55,435 nt of DNA from positions 1 through 55,435 of IMG/VR virus record IMGVR_UViG_3300025326_000038; one strand, given 5' to 3'. The notes below the pieces were generated by a model. That model was not told where the DNA came from and made no database searches. It saw nothing but the letters and a program-made list of their open reading frames with translations. The position numbers and the translations under genes were made by a program. Position 1 is the first letter of the stretch; the number at the start of each line of letters is the position of its first letter. Origin of the DNA: a virus. Below are positions 14,101 to 23,299 of this stretch, one piece after another.

Positions 14101-15729
14101 GTGCTCGACCACGATCCGTGGTTCGACACGCCGCCGGTGACGACGGCGCCCACGATCGAGGGACCGGCGCCGGCGGCCGCGCCGGCGCGCTTCGAAGAGG
14201 TCGTGCCGCCGACGGTGGCGGAAGCGCTCCAAGGCCCGGAGCGGATCAAGGGGCTGTGGGGTCCGGTGCGCACGGGCAAGTCGCGCGGGGTCATGCGCTA
14301 CGTCCTCGCGCATTGCCGGAAGTACGCGGCGCAATTCCTCGGCGAGACGATCCGGTGGCTCTTCGTGCGCGATACCTACGAGTCCTTGCGCGCAACCAAT
14401 CTCAAGACGCTCCTCGAGCTGCCGCCGCTCGGGCGCTGGGGGCGGTGGAACGAGCAGAAGAAGACCTTTACCGTCGCGCTGCCGACAGGGCAGCGGGCGG
14501 AGTTGCTCTTCATGGGGCTCGATGACCCGAAGGACGTGTCGAAGCTCCAGTCGCTCGATCTCTCCGGCTTCGTGATCTGCGAGCCGGCAGGCGGCCTCGA
14601 TCCCGACACGGAGCGCGTCGGCCTGGGGATCCCGGAGGACGTGTACTTGATGCTCTGCTCGCGCCTCTCCGTCCCGATTGGCCTGGAGCGCGTGGTCGGC
14701 ATTCTCGAAGGCAACACGCCATCGGCGGGGCACTGGACGGCGCGCATGATCCGCGATGAAGCGTCGGCCGAAGTCCTCTCGGTCTTTTCGGCGGCCGGGT
14801 TGCCGACGGGCGAGGTGCGGCGCCGTGCGATGCCCGGCCGCACGGCCTCGGTCCTCTCGGCGGACGTGCCGGCCTGGGAAGCGCCCATTCTCCACTCGCG
14901 GCCCGGGTACTTCGACGAGCTGGAGCAGTTGTACCGGACCTCGGGTAAGGGGACGGCCTACATCCGGCGCTACCTTCGCGGCGAATGGCTGCCGACGCTC
15001 ACGGGTGCCTTTACGCGCAACCAGGTGCCCACGATCGCCCGCGACGACTGCCCGCCGTTCGACGCGATCGTGGCGACGCTCGATCCCTCGACGGGTGTGG
15101 CCAAGGGCGATCGCTCGGCGCTCGCCGTCTGCGGGATCACGCAGAGCGGCTTTGCGTACCTGCTCGACCTCCACGTCGGGCGTTTTGAATACGCTGAGCT
15201 GATCGAGCGGATCTTCGCCGTCCAGATACGCTGGGCGCCGGGGGTCGTCGGCATCGAGGCGGTCGGCTTCCAGGTCTGGTTGGGCGCCATTCTCGCGGAG
15301 AAGAGCGCCGAGCGGGCGGTGCGCGTGCCGGTCCAGGAACTCAAGCGCGACTCCAAGCAATCGAAAGAGCTGCGCATCGAGGCGACGCTCGGCGTCCGGC
15401 TCAGTGAGCGGCGGCTCGTGGTGGTCGAGGGCTGCCCGAACCTCGACGTGCTCTGGGCGGAGCTCGAGAGTTTCGGGCAGTCCGGGGGCCACGACGACGT
15501 GCTGGACGCCCTCGCGGACCTCGACCAAATCGTCGGGCTCGCGTTCCCCGCGGCCGACGTCGGGATCCCCGACGGCGGAGGGCCTCGCGGCGGGCGTGAG
15601 TCCGGCGTTCGTGCGCCGCTCTTCCCGCAGCTCGCGGCGGTGGAGTCGGCTGCCGCGCGCGGGGAGCCGATCGACATCGATCGCCGCTTCTGGTCGCGGC
15701 AGCCGGCGGGATTCTGGCGTGGGCGATAG
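14101..15729 (+). CDS. terL: Terminase large subunit
   Basis: 542 aa from GTG (longer upstream frames overlap the previous gene). ATPase: Walker A GPVRTGKS (about 54-62) and Walker-B-like SGFVICEPAG (about 154-163, Glu supplied by CEP). The nuclease half has the conserved acidic triad pattern: ATLDPSTG, GIEAVGFQ and HDDVLDALA near the C-terminus. It would pump DNA into proheads and cut concatemers. Adjacent portal and head genes confirm the packaging module. Confidence 0.9.
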   Translation: MLDHDPWFDTPPVTTAPTIEGPAPAAAPARFEEVVPPTVAEALQGPERIKGLWGPVRTGKSRGVMRYVLAHCRKYAAQFLGETIRWLFVRDTYESLRATNLKTLLELPPLGRWGRWNEQKKTFTVALPTGQRAELLFMGLDDPKDVSKLQSLDLSGFVICEPAGGLDPDTERVGLGIPEDVYLMLCSRLSVPIGLERVVGILEGNTPSAGHWTARMIRDEASAEVLSVFSAAGLPTGEVRRRAMPGRTASVLSADVPAWEAPILHSRPGYFDELEQLYRTSGKGTAYIRRYLRGEWLPTLTGAFTRNQVPTIARDDCPPFDAIVATLDPSTGVAKGDRSALAVCGITQSGFAYLLDLHVGRFEYAELIERIFAVQIRWAPGVVGIEAVGFQVWLGAILAEKSAERAVRVPVQELKRDSKQSKELRIEATLGVRLSERRLVVVEGCPNLDVLWAELESFGQSGGHDDVLDALADLDQIVGLAFPAADVGIPDGGGPRGGRESGVRAPLFPQLAAVESAAARGEPIDIDRRFWSRQPAGFWRGR

Positions 15730-16048
15730 CCGGCCTCCCTTGGGCCCCCGTCTCGGTCGCGTGCATGCCTTGCGCAACCGCGGCGCTGTCTACACGGAAG
15801 GGCTCCGGACCTCGCTCCAGGCGGGTTTGCTCGGCGCGGGCGTGGCGAAGGGCGCGGGGTTCACCGATACGGCCTGGGCAACCTACTTCGGGCTGGCGAT
15901 CCTGCTTGGGATCGAGCTGGCCAAGGTGCTCCTCGGCTGGCTCGATTATCGCTTCCACGTGATCCAGACGGAGCAGCGGATTGCGGCGGAAGCGAGTCCC
16001 GTCACGATGCGGATGGTCCACGCGCTCGAAGCATTGGTGCCGAAATGA
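15719..16048 (+). CDS. Small membrane-type protein between terminase and portal, 109 aa
   Basis: The GTG start overlaps the terminase end by 11 bases. Hydrophobic segments are centred on residues 40-60 (ATYFGLAILLGIELAKVLLG) with a polar helical tail (DYRFHVIQTEQRIAAEA). It could be a membrane-associated assembly protein or a holin-like protein in an unusual place. Function unknown. Confidence 0.55.
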   Translation: MGDSRPPLGPRLGRVHALRNRGAVYTEGLRTSLQAGLLGAGVAKGAGFTDTAWATYFGLAILLGIELAKVLLGWLDYRFHVIQTEQRIAAEASPVTMRMVHALEALVPK

Positions 16049-17625
16049 AGTACGGCGTCCGCGCCCCGAAGACGAAGCCGGTCGTGCGGGCCGCCGAAGC
16101 GGTGGGGGCGTTCGCGGGCGGCCTGGTGGACAAAGACGATTACCTTTTCCGGCGCCTCTCCACGGGCCAATCCGGCGCCTCGACGCGACGCGATCTCTCC
16201 CCGATGGCGCAGGACCGGATGCTCGAGCTGGTGTTTTTCCTCTGGGAGTCGAATGCGATCGCGCAGTGGATCATCGAGACGACGATCGACTTCACCGTGG
16301 GTGAGGGGGTAACCATCGAGCCGCTCAACGACGACGTCGGCGCGGTGCTCACCGCCTTCGAGGATGATCCGGTCAATCAGCTGCTGGCGCGTCTCGAGGG
16401 CTTCGCGCGGGACTTCGGCCTCTACGGCGAGCTCTGCCTGCCCGCCTTCGTGAATCAGGTCGACGGCCACGTGCGCCTGGGCTATCTCGACCCGCTCGAG
16501 ATCAAGGAAGTCCTGACCGATCCCGACAACGCGCTCGTACAGACGGCCGTGGTGCGCAAACCGCCGAGCGGGGATCGTGGTCCCGGGGAGCTCTACAAGA
16601 TCATCCGCGGGGAAGCAGATCGGGCGAATCCTGCCTATGGGCAACTGGTCGGCGCGGAACCCGGTGAGACCGAGCCCCGCACGGGGCGCGTGTACAAGGG
16701 CCAGTGTTTCCTCTTCCAGACCAATCGCGTCAGTAACGCCCGCCGGGGTCGGTCGGATCTGCTCTCGCTGATCGACTGGGTCGACGGGTACGATGCGTTT
16801 CTCTATGACTCCATGCAGGCCGCGCAGCAGTTCAATTCGTATATCTGGGACGTGACGCTCGACGGCGCTGATGAAGCCACACTCAAAAAGTGGCTCGCCG
16901 CGAATCAGACCGTCAAGCGCGGCATGATCCGGGCCCATAACGAAAAGGTGAAGTGGGCAGAGCTCTCGCCGGATCTGAAAGCGCAGGAAAAAGATACGTT
17001 CCTCCATTTCCTTCGTGGGCAGATCCTCGGCTCGAAGAGCTTCCCGGAGCACTGGTATGGGCAGGGGTCGGATGTCAACTTCGCCTCGGCGAAGGAAATG
17101 GCGGCCCCGCCGGGCAAGCGGTTGGGACGCCGGCAGCAGGAGATCAAGCGGATTGTCCAGACGCTCTGCCGCTTTCAGATCCATTCTGCGCAGCGTGCCG
17201 GCACCCTGAAAGCCACGGTGTTGAGCGGCTCGACAGTCTCTGCCGACGGCGCAAGCGCCGCGCTGGCAGTGCCAGCAGATCAGGCCTACCGGATCGTGCT
17301 CCCAGAGATCTCGACGAAGGACACCGCACAGACCGTTGCCGCCGCGGCGTCGCTGAGTGCGGCCCTGACGCAAGCCGTCGCGCAGGGCTGGCTCCGGAAC
17401 GAAACCGCGGGGAAGATCTTCGCCCATCTCGTGAGCCAACTCGGCATCGAGATCGACGCTGCGGCGGAACTCCAGCCGGGCGCGGGCCCGCGCGGCGCGG
17501 CGCTCACAGACTATTCCCCGGCGAATCTCCAGCGGCTCCTGGCCCAGCTCCAGCGCGCCGGGAACGGCAACGGCGACAACATGAACATGCCGAAGATGCC
17601 GGCGCCGGGTGGGGCCGTGGCATGA
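16045..17625 (+). CDS. Portal protein
   Basis: 526 aa. Features expected for portals: an N-terminal helical domain (FFLWESNAIAQWIIETTIDF), a mixed clip/stem region, and the conserved late block FRGQILGSKSFPEHWYGQG with NFASAKEMAAPP (the metazoan-like NFAS/SYAS...E motif of siphovirus portals). It forms the dodecameric vertex for DNA entry and tail attachment. Ends with a Gly/Asn/Met-rich tail. Overlaps its neighbours by ATGA. Confidence 0.85.
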   Translation: MKYGVRAPKTKPVVRAAEAVGAFAGGLVDKDDYLFRRLSTGQSGASTRRDLSPMAQDRMLELVFFLWESNAIAQWIIETTIDFTVGEGVTIEPLNDDVGAVLTAFEDDPVNQLLARLEGFARDFGLYGELCLPAFVNQVDGHVRLGYLDPLEIKEVLTDPDNALVQTAVVRKPPSGDRGPGELYKIIRGEADRANPAYGQLVGAEPGETEPRTGRVYKGQCFLFQTNRVSNARRGRSDLLSLIDWVDGYDAFLYDSMQAAQQFNSYIWDVTLDGADEATLKKWLAANQTVKRGMIRAHNEKVKWAELSPDLKAQEKDTFLHFLRGQILGSKSFPEHWYGQGSDVNFASAKEMAAPPGKRLGRRQQEIKRIVQTLCRFQIHSAQRAGTLKATVLSGSTVSADGASAALAVPADQAYRIVLPEISTKDTAQTVAAAASLSAALTQAVAQGWLRNETAGKIFAHLVSQLGIEIDAAAELQPGAGPRGAALTDYSPANLQRLLAQLQRAGNGNGDNMNMPKMPAPGGAVA

Positions 17626-18518
17626 TCGGCCGCGCCCGCTTCGCCGACGTGCCGGTCGAGCGTTTCACAGCGCAGCTCGCCGAGATCCTCCTTCGCCTCG
17701 ATGCGCTCCCCACCGCTGCCGTCCAAGCCATGCTAAGCGATCTGGAAACCGCACGGCAGCAGGTCGTCCGCGAAATTCTTGTGATGGGCGCCGCTGCGAG
17801 TCCGCGTGAGCTCATCGAACTCCAGGCGCGCATCAGCGATGTCATGTACCGCTTCGCGGACAAGTACGGCCTCATGCTCTCGCCGATCCAGGGGGCCGTG
17901 GCGCAACTCGGCAGTGCGCTAGCCGCCGAGCCCTTGGTCGCCAGCGGCCTCGCCCTCTGGGTGCCGCAGATCTCGCGGCGGCAGCTCGAAGTCGCGCGGA
18001 CCTTTCAAGCGCTCCTGATCTCGAATCTCGCCGACGACGCGACGAACCAGATCAGTCAGGATCTCGGGCTGGCGATCCTCCGGGGGCAGAGTGTCTACGA
18101 AGCCTCGCAGGCGGTCGCCGGATCGCTCACGGGCACGGCGACCTTCGGCTCCATCGCCGCGCGCGCGGAAGCGATCACCCGGACAGAACTCGGCCGGATT
18201 CAGAGCGTGGCCACGCAGGGGAGCCTCCGAGATCTCCAGCAGCAGGTGCCGGATCTCCAGAAGCAATGGATGCACTCCGGGAATGCAGGGCCGTATCGCC
18301 GCACTGGGCACATCGTGGCCAACGGGCAGGTGCGTGACGTCGACGAGACGTTTCAAGTGGCCGAGATTGCGGGCGGGGAGCAGGAAGCGCTGCTCTATCC
18401 CCGCGATCCCTCGGCGAGTCCCCGGAACACGATCAACTGCGGGTGTGTCTCCGTTCCCTTCCGGGCCGCATGGGCGGCTGACCTCGAAGCGTCGCGTCAA
18501 GAGATCGCGGCGGCATAG
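17622..18518 (+). CDS. Phage head morphogenesis protein (Mu gpF / SPP1 gp7-like)
   Basis: 298 aa. A helical N-terminus is followed by a minor-head domain with AEAITRTELGRIQSVATQG and the C-terminal signature RRTGHIVANGQVR...PRNTINCGCVSVPF, typical of Mu F-like domains. It is a minor capsid component near the portal. A low-complexity middle is absent. Stop and next gene are separated by nine bases with AGGAG. Confidence 0.85.
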   Translation: MIGRARFADVPVERFTAQLAEILLRLDALPTAAVQAMLSDLETARQQVVREILVMGAAASPRELIELQARISDVMYRFADKYGLMLSPIQGAVAQLGSALAAEPLVASGLALWVPQISRRQLEVARTFQALLISNLADDATNQISQDLGLAILRGQSVYEASQAVAGSLTGTATFGSIAARAEAITRTELGRIQSVATQGSLRDLQQQVPDLQKQWMHSGNAGPYRRTGHIVANGQVRDVDETFQVAEIAGGEQEALLYPRDPSASPRNTINCGCVSVPFRAAWAADLEASRQEIAAA

Positions 18519-18526
18519 GAGCGCGC

Positions 18527-21001
18527 ATGCATCGATTCCGGAAAGTCAAAGCGGCGTGGGAGTGGGTGAAGGAGCAGCTCGCCTCGGATTCGCTCGACGC
18601 CAAGGTGATGCAAGTGCAGGCCGCGTGGGCCGCGCAGTACGGGGCTGGTTACGACGCGGGTATGGTCTGCGACGTCTATGAAGACCGCGTCATCGTCCGG
18701 AAGATGGACGGCGGCTTTGAAGCCTACCCGTACACGATGGCGGCCGACGGGACGATCACCTTTCAGGCGCCCGTCGACGTCGAGGTCGTCTACAACGAGA
18801 TTTCCGAGGCGAGTGAGCTGGATGCCGTCACGCCGCGGGGGAAGAGTGGAACCATCTGGGAAGTCCGCGTGCTCAAGTTCGGCCGATCGCGCAATGGCTT
18901 TCTCTGGAGCCGCGAGGCCGGCGAGAAGCTCGCCCCCTTGCTCGCCTCGGCCCCCGTCGGCTGTTTCATGGACCCGGCCGGGGCGATGGGCCATGCCGAC
19001 GCGCGCAGCGTGGCCATCGGCAACGGCCCGCTGATCCGCAACATCGTCGGCGATCTCCAGGCGCCGCGGGTCGAGGATGATGGCGTCTATGCCTCCCTGC
19101 ACGTCCACGAGGACGCCGGGTGGCTGAAGCAGAAGCTCCTCGGGCTGGCCAACCGGGGCGTGGTGGATAAGGTGCTCGGGTTGTCAGTGGACACGCTGGC
19201 GGGGTACGTCCCGGTCCAGCTGCGGGAAGGCGCTGCGAAGGCGATCACCGAGATCAAGCGGCTCTTTTCCGTGGACATCGTCACGCGCCCGTCAGCCGAT
19301 GGGCGCTTCATCCGGGCGACGGCGGGGCCGTTGCTCACCGAGGGAGACCAGGTCATGAATCGAGCGCAGCTCATTGCCCTGATTCAGGAGCACCGGCCCA
19401 AGCTGCTCGAGGGCCGCGTGGTGGAATCGCTGACCGACGACCAGCTCGCGGCACTCGTCAAGGAGGCGCTGCGGGAGCCGGTCGAACCGCCCAAGCCCGG
19501 GCCGGACCCCGAGCTCGACGTCAAGCTGAAGAAGCTGACGGCGCTCGAGCAGCGCCTGGCCATCCGCGAGAGCCAGGAGCGCGTCGCGGAGGCCGTCGAC
19601 GCCACGGAGCTGCCCGATCCGGTCAAGGCGAAGCTCAAGAAGTCCTTCGCCGGCAAGGTGACCGAGCAGGCGGAGATCGACCTGGCGGTCAAGGACGAGA
19701 TCGAGACCTGGGGGAAGCTCACGGAGTCCGGGAAGGTGGTAGGCCTCGGCGGGGTGAAGGTCGGCAGCATGATCGACCGGAAGGACAAGATCCAGGCTGG
19801 CCTGGATATGCTCTTCGGTGTGAGCCGGGAGTCGCTCGCCGAGAATCTCAAGAGTTCGCCGTTCAATCCCGAGGCCGTCTCGCGGATCATGGAGAGCTTC
19901 AAACCTCATGCGGACGCGGCCAAGGACCCGGGGTTGCGGTTCCGGGGACTCAAGGATTTCTACATCGAGGCCACCGGCGACAAGGATGTCACCGGCCGCC
20001 GTCCCGAACGCGTCTCGGAAGCCACGGTCGTGACGACGGACTGGGCTGACGCGCTCGGCAATACGCTCTACCGCCGACTGCTGGCGACCTACGCGGAGCA
20101 GAACTACAACGAGCGCTCGATCGCGCGCTTCGGCAACGCGCCGGACTTCCGGACGCGGGAAGTGGTGCACCTGGGGTACTTCGGGGATCTGTCGACCGTG
20201 GCGCAGGACGGGTCCTACACGGCCATCACGAACCCCACCGATGACAAGGTCAGCTACGCCGTGGCGAAGCGCGGGAATCTTTTCACGGTCTCCCTCGAGA
20301 CGATCAAGAACGACGACCTCCGCGCGGTCCAGGAATCCATCTCGCGCCTCGGCCGGGCGGCCCGCCGGACGCTGGCGGCATTCATCTGGAACTTCTGGCT
20401 GTCGATCCCGAACGGCTCCGGCGGCGGATTCGGGGCCCTCTTCGACATCGATTCCGCGGCCTGGTTCGACTCCACGGATGGCAACGGGCGAGGCCTGCAC
20501 TCCAACTACGGGACGACGGCGCTCACCTCGGACTCCACTGGCGCCGCCGAAGTCATGACGCTGATTACGCGACTCGGCAAGATGAAGGAGAAGGATTCCC
20601 TGAAGGTCCTCGGCCTGCCGGCCATGACCGATCTCTGGCTGGATGTGCCGCTGGATCTCTGGAGCGTCGCAAACCTGCTGAACCGGACGCCGTCCTTCTC
20701 AACGACGGTGGCCAACCCGATCTACCAGATGTTCGGTCTGAACAATGAACGCATCAACGTCAACCCGCTCTTCACGGATCTGACTGACTGGGGCGTCCAT
20801 GTGGATCCCAGCCGTGGGGACCGGGAGTCTATCTGGGTCGACTTCCTGGATGGGCGTGAGGAGCCGGAGATGTTCGTGGCGGATCTGCCCACGCAGGGCT
20901 CGCTATTCACGAACGACCGCATTGACTGGAAGATCCGGCACATCTACGGCGGTGATCTCTTGGATGTCAAGGGCGCCGCGAAGAACATCGTCGCCGGGTA
21001 A
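18527..21001 (+). CDS. Prohead protease-scaffold-major capsid fusion protein, 824 aa
   Basis: Three modules in one frame. Residues about 100-265 are protease-like (GHADARSVAIG with the putative catalytic His, LGLSVDTLAG with the Ser). Residues about 277-420 are charged coiled-coil scaffold (KKLTALEQRLAIRESQERVA). Residues about 450-824 are HK97/Mu-type major capsid (TTDWADALGNTLYRRLL, then a long beta-rich part ending in HIYGGDLLDVKGAAKNI). An in-frame ATG at 19,355 has AGGGAG eight bases upstream, so a scaffold-capsid product without protease may also be made. The protease should process the polyprotein in the prohead. Confidence 0.8.
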   Translation: MHRFRKVKAAWEWVKEQLASDSLDAKVMQVQAAWAAQYGAGYDAGMVCDVYEDRVIVRKMDGGFEAYPYTMAADGTITFQAPVDVEVVYNEISEASELDAVTPRGKSGTIWEVRVLKFGRSRNGFLWSREAGEKLAPLLASAPVGCFMDPAGAMGHADARSVAIGNGPLIRNIVGDLQAPRVEDDGVYASLHVHEDAGWLKQKLLGLANRGVVDKVLGLSVDTLAGYVPVQLREGAAKAITEIKRLFSVDIVTRPSADGRFIRATAGPLLTEGDQVMNRAQLIALIQEHRPKLLEGRVVESLTDDQLAALVKEALREPVEPPKPGPDPELDVKLKKLTALEQRLAIRESQERVAEAVDATELPDPVKAKLKKSFAGKVTEQAEIDLAVKDEIETWGKLTESGKVVGLGGVKVGSMIDRKDKIQAGLDMLFGVSRESLAENLKSSPFNPEAVSRIMESFKPHADAAKDPGLRFRGLKDFYIEATGDKDVTGRRPERVSEATVVTTDWADALGNTLYRRLLATYAEQNYNERSIARFGNAPDFRTREVVHLGYFGDLSTVAQDGSYTAITNPTDDKVSYAVAKRGNLFTVSLETIKNDDLRAVQESISRLGRAARRTLAAFIWNFWLSIPNGSGGGFGALFDIDSAAWFDSTDGNGRGLHSNYGTTALTSDSTGAAEVMTLITRLGKMKEKDSLKVLGLPAMTDLWLDVPLDLWSVANLLNRTPSFSTTVANPIYQMFGLNNERINVNPLFTDLTDWGVHVDPSRGDRESIWVDFLDGREEPEMFVADLPTQGSLFTNDRIDWKIRHIYGGDLLDVKGAAKNIVAG

Positions 21002-21011
21002 GAGAGAAGAT

Positions 21012-21047
21012 GAGCGGAGCGGCCGAGCGCATCCGGTCGCTCCGCTC
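21012..21047 (+). terminator. Stem-loop after the capsid gene
   Basis: A ten-base-pair perfect stem GAGCGGAGCG/CGCTCCGCTC with a 16-base loop lies between the capsid stop and the next ATG. No T-run follows. It may attenuate transcription or protect the capsid mRNA end. Confidence 0.5.
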
Positions 21048-21053
21048 CTCACC

Positions 21054-22148
21054 ATGACCATCGTCATCGTCGGCGCGATGTTGGCGCCCTGGTTATTCCT
21101 GCTCACGGCGCGCCGCGGTTGGCACGTCTGGGCGCGCAACGCCTTTGTCCGCGGCGCCGCCGTCATGGGCGCCGGCGCCGCGGTCAGTGTGGAGCCCTTC
21201 ATGGCCCCGCTGGCTCTCTCCGTCCTGCTGCGCTGGACGGATGTCAGTCGTCTCGTGCCCGTGATGATCTGGGCGGCGATCTTCGGTGTCTGGTTCCTCG
21301 GCCTCGCCCTGGGGCCTTCAGGGCTCGTTGCAGCGGCCTGGCTGACCCTTGCTCTCGTGAATGTGGGCTTCGTGGTTCTCCAGTGTCTCGGGCAGCGGGT
21401 CGCGGTCCCGGCCTGGCTGGCAGACGGCGTTGACAAGATGGGCGAGGGGGTCGGCACGTTCGGCCATCGGACGATGTGCGCGGGCTTCCTGGCCCTGGTG
21501 CTGCCCCTCTGCTGGCTCATCCCAGCCCCTTGGCGGTGGCTCCTGGTAGCGCTTCTGGGACTCGGCCTGTGGTTGACCTCCTCCTGGTTGGCCTGGCTGG
21601 CCACGCTGGGGGCCCTTCCCGCGCTGATCCCAGCCCTCTGGCTACCTTTCCTTGGTTTGGCGCTGCTCGCTGTCCTGGGGGGCTGTGCGGCCCTCTGGGC
21701 ATGGTCTCGGGCCCCCGGTTGGTATCACCTCCTGATGCGGCCCATCGAGCGCTGGACTCTTCGGGGGGCCTCGCTGGACAGCGTCGTCCAGCGCCTGGAG
21801 GTCTGGCGGGCCTACGGCCGCGTGTGGCGGCGCTGGCCGAACTGGTTGCTTGGCCGCGGGGATGGGTCGTCCCACGAGGAAGCCGTCCAGGTGCAAGCGG
21901 GGGTACAGCATCGGATGGTCGGCTATCCCCACAACGAGATCGTGAGCCTCGCCTACGAACACGGGCTCTTCGGCCTCGCGGCCCTCGGGCTCTTCGCGTG
22001 GCGAGTGGTGCCGGCGCTCCACGCCGGCGATCCCTGGAGCGCGATGGTGATTGCTGGGGGCGTCCTCATGCTCGGGATGCACACCGCGCACATCGCACCA
22101 CTCGGCGGAACCTGGTGGCTGGCCGCGGCGATGGTGGCGGGGCGATGA
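21054..22148 (+). CDS. O-antigen ligase/polymerase-like membrane protein
   Basis: 364 aa with about nine or ten hydrophobic helices (for example PVMIWAAIFGVWFLGLALG and WRWLLVALLGLGLWLT). A large polar loop contains the Wzy/WaaL hallmark PHNEIVSLAYEHGLFGL, with RTM and Arg-rich parts before it. Such proteins transfer or polymerise lipid-linked glycans on the periplasmic face of the inner membrane. Its place inside the head module, after a stem-loop, marks it as a moron. It may alter LPS to exclude other phages. Activity is inferred from family. Confidence 0.75.
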   Translation: MTIVIVGAMLAPWLFLLTARRGWHVWARNAFVRGAAVMGAGAAVSVEPFMAPLALSVLLRWTDVSRLVPVMIWAAIFGVWFLGLALGPSGLVAAAWLTLALVNVGFVVLQCLGQRVAVPAWLADGVDKMGEGVGTFGHRTMCAGFLALVLPLCWLIPAPWRWLLVALLGLGLWLTSSWLAWLATLGALPALIPALWLPFLGLALLAVLGGCAALWAWSRAPGWYHLLMRPIERWTLRGASLDSVVQRLEVWRAYGRVWRRWPNWLLGRGDGSSHEEAVQVQAGVQHRMVGYPHNEIVSLAYEHGLFGLAALGLFAWRVVPALHAGDPWSAMVIAGGVLMLGMHTAHIAPLGGTWWLAAAMVAGR

Positions 22149-22327
22149 AGCTGACGCCAGGTAGAGTGCTTGGCATTCTTCACGGCTCTGCTTGGTTCCT
22201 GGTTCTCGTGTACCTGGCGAGGCTGGAGGGCTGGCGACTCTGGGTAACATTTGCGGCGCTGATAGTTTTCGGTGCATCTGTAGACTGTGTAGCTCACAGG
22301 TACGTCGGGCTACGGAACGGCCGATGA
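22145..22327 (+). CDS. Small membrane protein, 60 aa
   Basis: Two hydrophobic stretches (LGILHGSAWFLVLVYL and LWVTFAALIVFGASV) suggest a hairpin membrane peptide. It begins in the ATGA at the end of the ligase-like gene, so it is likely co-translated and may assist it. Base composition is slightly less GC-rich than its neighbours. No family recognised. Confidence 0.5.
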   Translation: MKLTPGRVLGILHGSAWFLVLVYLARLEGWRLWVTFAALIVFGASVDCVAHRYVGLRNGR

Positions 22328-22623
22328 ACTGGCTCGCGCGCCTCATGATGCACATCCGCCGGCCGAAACCCCTCCTCCCTCCGGAGCTGGCGTGGCGAGT
22401 GGAGATTATCTGCTCCCATGGCGGGATGATGGATGTGTTCCCGTCCAATTACGACGGCCTCAAGCCCGATGCCGAGCTCTATGTCGCCTGCGCGCAACTC
22501 TGCGTTGAGGCGGCGAAACGGAACGGCATCATGCCGGACATCCTGCTGAGCGCGCTCGCGCATAAGTACCTGAAGCCCACGGTCGGCCATCTCTCAGGGA
22601 AGAAGCTCATTGTCGCTCGCTGA
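22324..22623 (+). CDS. Hypothetical protein, 99 aa
   Basis: ATGA overlap with the previous gene. Mixed alpha/beta sequence (AWRVEIICSHGGMMDVFPSN, then ELYVACAQLCVEAAKRNGIM) with a basic end. It overlaps the connector gene by 14 bases. It may be a third moron gene of the glycan cassette or a head accessory. Unknown. Confidence 0.5.
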   Translation: MNWLARLMMHIRRPKPLLPPELAWRVEIICSHGGMMDVFPSNYDGLKPDAELYVACAQLCVEAAKRNGIMPDILLSALAHKYLKPTVGHLSGKKLIVAR

Positions 22624-23299
22624 CGTGCAGCTCCAGGTCGCCACGTGGATTCAGGACACGGCGGGGAAGCTCTCGTCGACGGACCGGGATCGCGCGATCG
22701 CCGGGGCCGTCGACATGTATTCCCGCCACCGGCCGCGGCTGAAGCAGGCCACCCTCACCGGCGATGGCGCGGCCTTCGACTTCTCGGTGCCAAGCGATTG
22801 GATGGACGGCATCTCCTCGATCATCGCGATTGAGAACCCGGTGGACCAACAGCGGCCGGAGTTCCTGGACGAGAGCGAGTACACCGTGCGCCTCGATCCG
22901 GCGACGGGACTCTCGAAGATCCGCTTTCTTGCCGACGTCCTGGACACCGGGGAGAAGGCCTATGTGACCTACGGGATCGGCCACGTCTTGACGACGGCGC
23001 TCGATACGATCCCAAGCGGCGATCGGGTGGCGGTGGTCAAGCTCGCTGCCGCGGGCTGCGCGACCCAGCTCGCCGCCCTGTACGCCCAGACCAGCGATCC
23101 GACGTTCGGCGCGGACACGGTCAACTACCGGACGAAGAGCCAGGACTACCTCGCGCTCGCCAAGGCGCTCGAGACGGCGTACCGCGAGCACGTGGGCGCC
23201 CTGGCTGGTGTCGCCGCGGCGAGTGTCAGTAGTGACCTGGACGTTGCGCTCCAGAACAACGCCGGTCTGCCCTTCTACCACGACGACCTCTCGCGATGA
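22610..23299 (+). CDS. Putative head-tail connector (adaptor) protein
   Basis: 229 aa from TTG, with GGGAAGAAG upstream. Helical start (VQLQVATWIQDTAGKL, RDRAIAGAVDMYSRHRP), beta middle and a helical end (YLALAKALETAYREHVGAL), as in gp6/gp15-type adaptor proteins that dock beneath the portal. Position directly before HK97-gp10-like and terminator-like genes supports the role. Sequence family not certain. Confidence 0.6.
   Translation: MSLADVQLQVATWIQDTAGKLSSTDRDRAIAGAVDMYSRHRPRLKQATLTGDGAAFDFSVPSDWMDGISSIIAIENPVDQQRPEFLDESEYTVRLDPATGLSKIRFLADVLDTGEKAYVTYGIGHVLTTALDTIPSGDRVAVVKLAAAGCATQLAALYAQTSDPTFGADTVNYRTKSQDYLALAKALETAYREHVGALAGVAAASVSSDLDVALQNNAGLPFYHDDLSR

Noticed and set aside
13681-15777. 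Long - strand open frame opposite the terminase
   Set aside because: Its product is Arg/Pro/Ala/His low-complexity sequence, an expected shadow of GC-rich coding on the + strand. The + strand has clear terminase motifs.
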